Source: JBJXHB01 sp046160725 (lineage in GTDB: Bacteria > Pseudomonadota > Gammaproteobacteria > Burkholderiales > Burkholderiaceae_C). Taken from it: a DNA stretch of 7,812 nt. This document shows, piece by piece, positions 5,636 through 7,812 of the stretch. The notes below the pieces were generated by a model, which saw only the letters and a program-made list of their open reading frames with translations, ran no database searches and was not told the origin of the DNA. The translations under genes were made by a program, and so were the position numbers. The stretch's first letter is position 1. The number at the start of each line of letters is the position of its first letter. The stretch lies in NCBI GenBank assembly GCA_046160725.1, contig JBJXHB010000351.1, forward strand, positions 1 through 7,812, read 5' to 3'.

Positions 5636-6084
5636 TGGGACATCCTCACCACGATGAGCCTGCCGTCCAGCTTGACGCGGCCGGTGTCCCAGCTCGGGCC
5701 GAAGGTGCCGGGCGTGCCCGACGATCCCCAGGGCTCGGTCGGCATGCCGACCACATTGGTGCCCAGGCGGCCGTCGCTGTCCAGGTCCTGGAACAGCATC
5801 AGCGCCACCTCGCCGGCGCCGGCCAGGCCGCAGACGGCAAAGCGCATCGTGGTGCTGTCGCCTGCGGCCAGGCGCAGCTGGGTCAGGGGCTGCTTGCGCC
5901 AGGTGTCGGCGCTGGCGTAGGCCACCAGCATCAGATGGCCCTGCTGCGGGCGGATGTTGAGCACCTCCACCTGGGCACAGCCGTCCTGCGCGGCGGCGGG
6001 CGGCGCGGCCGTCAGCAGCGTGGCCGACAGCAGCGCAACGGCGGTGGTGGCCCACAGGGTGGCCAGGGCGTTGCGGTTCTTCAT
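5632..6084 (-). CDS. Secreted DUF2141 protein
   Basis: A 150-residue exported protein matching DUF2141. Residues 1-32 form a signal peptide: basic MKNRN, a hydrophobic stretch, and APPAAA before Q33. The mature protein has a likely disulfide pair (C36, C85) and a beta-sandwich-like pattern. The family signature follows: LMLFQDLDSDGRLGTN, then GMPTEPWG and FGPSW. D-x-D-x-D-G at 100-105 resembles a calcium-binding loop. The molecular role of DUF2141 is not established. ATG 6084 has AAGGAG (6097-6092) with a 7-base spacer. The TGA stop overlaps the ATG of the carotenoid oxygenase by four bases (ATGA), so the two are almost certainly translated from one message. This suggests a shared periplasmic task, for example handling the enzyme's hydrophobic substrate; that idea is inference. 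Confidence 0.9.
   Translation of the reverse strand: MKNRNALATLWATTAVALLSATLLTAAPPAAAQDGCAQVEVLNIRPQQGHLMLVAYASADTWRKQPLTQLRLAAGDSTTMRFAVCGLAGAGEVALMLFQDLDSDGRLGTNVVGMPTEPWGSSGTPGTFGPSWDTGRVKLDGRLIVVRMSQ
5644..5647 (-). promoter_or_regulatory. Ribosome-binding site of the carotenoid oxygenase inside DUF2141
   Basis: GAGG on the minus strand lies eight bases before ATG 5635, within the last codons of the DUF2141 gene. Together with the ATGA stop-start overlap it supports 5635 as the start and indicates translational coupling. Confidence 0.55.
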
Positions 6085-6097
6085 GATGCAGCTCCTT

Positions 6098-6261
6098 CAC
6101 GGGTGTCAGTGGCGCCATGGTGTCGCCGGCCGGCCGCAGCGGCAGCCGCCGTGCGACGGACCTGCCGCAACGGTCGCGAAACGTCGCGGCAGCGGTGCCG
6201 GCCGTATCCCGGCATCAGAATCCAGGGCCTGTGCCAAGGCGATCACGAAAGGGCCGCACCC
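6098..6261. other. Divergent intergenic region with GC-rich inverted repeats
   Basis: These 164 bases separate the divergent DUF2141 (minus) and M28-like (plus) genes and must hold promoters for both, but no convincing -35/-10 pair was found on either strand. Visible structure: the palindrome GCCGGCCGGC (6125-6134); CTGCCGC (6162-6168) matched by GCGGCAG (6186-6192) across 17 bases; and a 6-bp stem TGCCGG/CCGGCA (6196-6201/6209-6214). Such repeats are common by chance at this GC content. Confidence 0.4.
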
Positions 6262-7575
6262 ATGAGCGACTTCCCATGCCTGCCCGCCACCGCCACGGCG
6301 CTGGCGGCCCTGCTGGCCGGCGCCAGCCCGGCTGCGGGTGCGCAGGCCCTGAGCGGCGCCGCCCTGTATGCCGACGTGCTGCGCTATGAGAGCTTCGGCG
6401 TGCACCGCTACGGCTCGCCCGGTGCGGAGCGGGCCTTCGACTGGATCAGCACCGAGCTGGCCCGCGCCGGCTTCGCGGTGGTCGACCAGCCGTTCGAGAT
6501 GGCGCGGCAGTACCAGCTGCGCCAGGCCCGCCTGCGCATCGGCGGCACGGAGCTGCCGGTGCTGCCGCATTGGTGGATGCCCGACGGCGCCGAGCGCTTC
6601 AGCCTGAGCGCTCGCATCGCGCCCCGCGGGGCCGCGGGCACGGCCGCGGGCGCATCGGCCGAGGGTGCCTGTGTGCGCGTGTCGGTGCCCTTCGATCAGG
6701 GCGCATACCTGAACGCATCCCACCGCCAGGCGTTGGAGGCCGCCTTCGCGCGCAAGCCGGCCGCGGTGCTGCTGACCATCGACCATCCCAGCGGCGAGAT
6801 CTACACCTACAACGTGTCGCAGACCGAGCCGCCCTGGCCGGTGCCGGTGATCCTGGTCGCGGGCCGCCATGGCGCGCTGCTCGACGCCGCCGAGTCCGCC
6901 GGCACGTCGGTGGACATCGATATCGACGGCAGCCTGCAGCGCAACGTGCGCGGGCGCAATGTCATCGGCCGGTTGGACCGCGGCAAGGGCCGGGCCATCG
7001 TGGTGTCGACACCGGTCACCAGCTGGGACGTCAGCACCTGCGAGCGCGGCCCCGGCATTGCCGGCTTCCTGGCCATGGCCCGCATCGCCGGCGAGCGCCT
7101 GCGGGACGTGGACCTGGTCTTCGTGGCCACCGCCGGCCACGAGATCGGGCATGGCGGCATGGAGCACTTCATCCGGTCGGCGGCACCCAGGCCCGAGACT
7201 GTCGCGGCCTGGGCGCATTTCGGCGCCTCACTGGCCTGCTACGGCTGGCGGCGCGAGGGCGACCGGTGGGTGAGCGATGGCCAGGTCGACAGCCGGCTGC
7301 GCTTCGTGAATGCATCGGAGTCGCTGGCGCCGGTGGTCGAGCAGCACTTCGGCGCGATCAAGGCGCGGCGCCTGACGGGCGCCCAGGCGGCCATCGGCGA
7401 GCTGCGCGAGGTCCGCGCGGCCGGCTACGGCCACTTCATGGGCATGGCCGGCGGGCATACCTTCTTCCATACGCCGGCCGACACCGCGGCCGCCACCGGC
7501 CCGGAGATCCTGGAGCCGGTGATCCGGGCCTTTGCCGATGCGCTGGGTGCCGTTGCCGCGGGCGGCGCACGCTGA
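6262..7575 (+). CDS. Exported M28-like peptidase homologue with HEIGH motif
   Basis: A 437-residue protein with the layout of M28 zinc peptidases. It has an Ala-rich export signal (about 1-28, LAALLAGASPAAGAQA). An N-terminal helix region with VLRYESFGVHRYGSPGAERA follows. A PA-like insert spans about 105-225. The catalytic-domain start reads NVRGRNVIGRLDRGKGRAIVV. The canonical M28 ligands are mostly absent: the His-x-Asp site reads TPVTSW (250-255), the next Asp site reads CERGPGIAG (260-268), and the Glu-Glu pair reads H293-E294. The last ligand is kept (H403 in HTPADT). H293-E-I-G-H297 forms an HExxH zinc motif. The protein may bind metal differently or be a non-catalytic relative. I recall related uncharacterised proteins with GHELGH here. 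The n-region of the signal has no Lys/Arg, and the ribosome site is weak (AAAGGG), so the start is less certain. Confidence 0.82.
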   Translation: MSDFPCLPATATALAALLAGASPAAGAQALSGAALYADVLRYESFGVHRYGSPGAERAFDWISTELARAGFAVVDQPFEMARQYQLRQARLRIGGTELPVLPHWWMPDGAERFSLSARIAPRGAAGTAAGASAEGACVRVSVPFDQGAYLNASHRQALEAAFARKPAAVLLTIDHPSGEIYTYNVSQTEPPWPVPVILVAGRHGALLDAAESAGTSVDIDIDGSLQRNVRGRNVIGRLDRGKGRAIVVSTPVTSWDVSTCERGPGIAGFLAMARIAGERLRDVDLVFVATAGHEIGHGGMEHFIRSAAPRPETVAAWAHFGASLACYGWRREGDRWVSDGQVDSRLRFVNASESLAPVVEQHFGAIKARRLTGAQAAIGELREVRAAGYGHFMGMAGGHTFFHTPADTAAATGPEILEPVIRAFADALGAVAAGGAR

Positions 7576-7585
7576 GGGCACCCAC

Positions 7586-7631
7586 GCCGCCGGACGGGCG
7601 GCAACCATTGAAACCGGGCCGCGGCGCCCGG
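7586..7631 (+). terminator. Tandem GC-rich hairpins after the M28-like gene
   Basis: Two perfect 6-bp stems lie in a row 10 bases after the stop codon: GCCGCC/GGCGGC (7586-7591/7597-7602) and CCGGGC/GCCCGG (7614-7619/7626-7631). Neither is followed by a T-run, so intrinsic termination is only possible. A third stem, CGGGG/CCCCG (7636-7640/7647-7651), follows and is nearer the globin gene. Confidence 0.3.
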
Positions 7632-7694
7632 GAAGCGGGGCTGAAACCCCGTCTGCGCATCATTCGGTCCATCGCTTTCCAACCGAGGACCACC

Positions 7695-7812
7695 ATGACG
7701 CCCCAACAGACCGCACTCGTGCGCAGCAGCTTTGCCGCCGTCGCACCCATCGCCGACACGGCGGCCGCACTCTTCTATGGCCACCTGTTCGACGCCGACC
7801 CATCGCTGCGGG
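7695..7812 (+). CDS. Bacterial globin family protein, N-terminal part
   Basis: The first 39 codons of a gene that runs off the right edge. The peptide begins MTPQQTALVRSSFAAVAPIA and continues DTAAALFYGHLFDADPSLR. This is the A-helix to C-helix start of single-domain or flavohaemoglobin-type globins (V-x-x-SF, AALFY-x-x-LF, P-SLR). Such proteins bind haem and handle O2 or NO in the cytoplasm. The haem-ligand histidine and any reductase domain are outside the window, so a plain globin and a flavohaemoprotein cannot be told apart. ATG 7695 has GAGGA (7685-7689) with a 5-base spacer. The 119-base gap to the preceding gene contains several hairpins, which suggests separate transcription. No clear FNR/NsrR-type site was seen upstream. 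Confidence 0.88.
   Translation, partial: MTPQQTALVRSSFAAVAPIADTAAALFYGHLFDADPSLR

Noticed and set aside
4409..5920. Long plus-strand open frame of 503 codons across the carotenoid oxygenase and DUF2141 genes
   Set aside because: It spans two well-supported minus-strand genes, has low-complexity composition and no family motif.
5593..6261. Upstream extension of the M28-like frame to 5593
   Set aside because: The extension runs antisense through DUF2141 and lacks any domain; the export signal begins at 6262.
6106..7218. Minus-strand open frame of 370 codons over the M28-like gene
   Set aside because: It is antisense to a gene with recognisable peptidase-fold motifs and has no motif of its own.

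Overview
The window is GC-rich DNA, almost certainly from a proteobacterium. The codon usage, the fumarylacetoacetate hydrolase (FAH), IS630 and IS1182 sequence types, and the globin N-terminus look most like Burkholderiales (Comamonadaceae, Rubrivivax or Leptothrix-like). That placement is an impression from the proteins, not a search result.

Left part (1-1516) is a scar of mobile DNA. The first 59 bases are the reversed start of an IS1182-type transposase gene that runs off the left edge. Next to it lies an IS630-family element (about 124-1176, minus strand) with a full-length transposase. Directly against its right side is the C-terminal third of an FAH-family gene on the plus strand, whose N-terminal part is not in the window. 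After it comes an intact DUF4287/DUF5655 gene (1570-2166, plus).

Middle part (2203-6084) is all on the minus strand. Read in the direction of transcription it holds: a secreted DUF2141 protein; a Tat-exported carotenoid-oxygenase-family iron enzyme whose start overlaps the preceding stop by ATGA; then, after a recognisable promoter overlapped by a perfect 16-bp palindrome, an SPFH/band-7 membrane protein, a 72-residue ribbon-helix-helix protein, and a small secreted protein with two copies of a PGRYW...EGGP module and a ten-glycine tract. The SPFH/RHH pair with its palindromic operator looks like a self-regulated unit.

Right part (6262-7812, plus strand, divergent from DUF2141) holds an exported M28-fold peptidase-like protein and the start of a bacterial globin gene. 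The M28-like protein lacks most canonical M28 zinc ligands but carries an HEIGH (HExxH) motif. It is the most unusual protein here.

The likely functional units are DUF2141 with the carotenoid oxygenase (two exported proteins, translationally coupled) and SPFH-RHH-(GRYW protein). No tRNA, rRNA or CRISPR was seen, and no gene-free stretch exceeds 300 bases.
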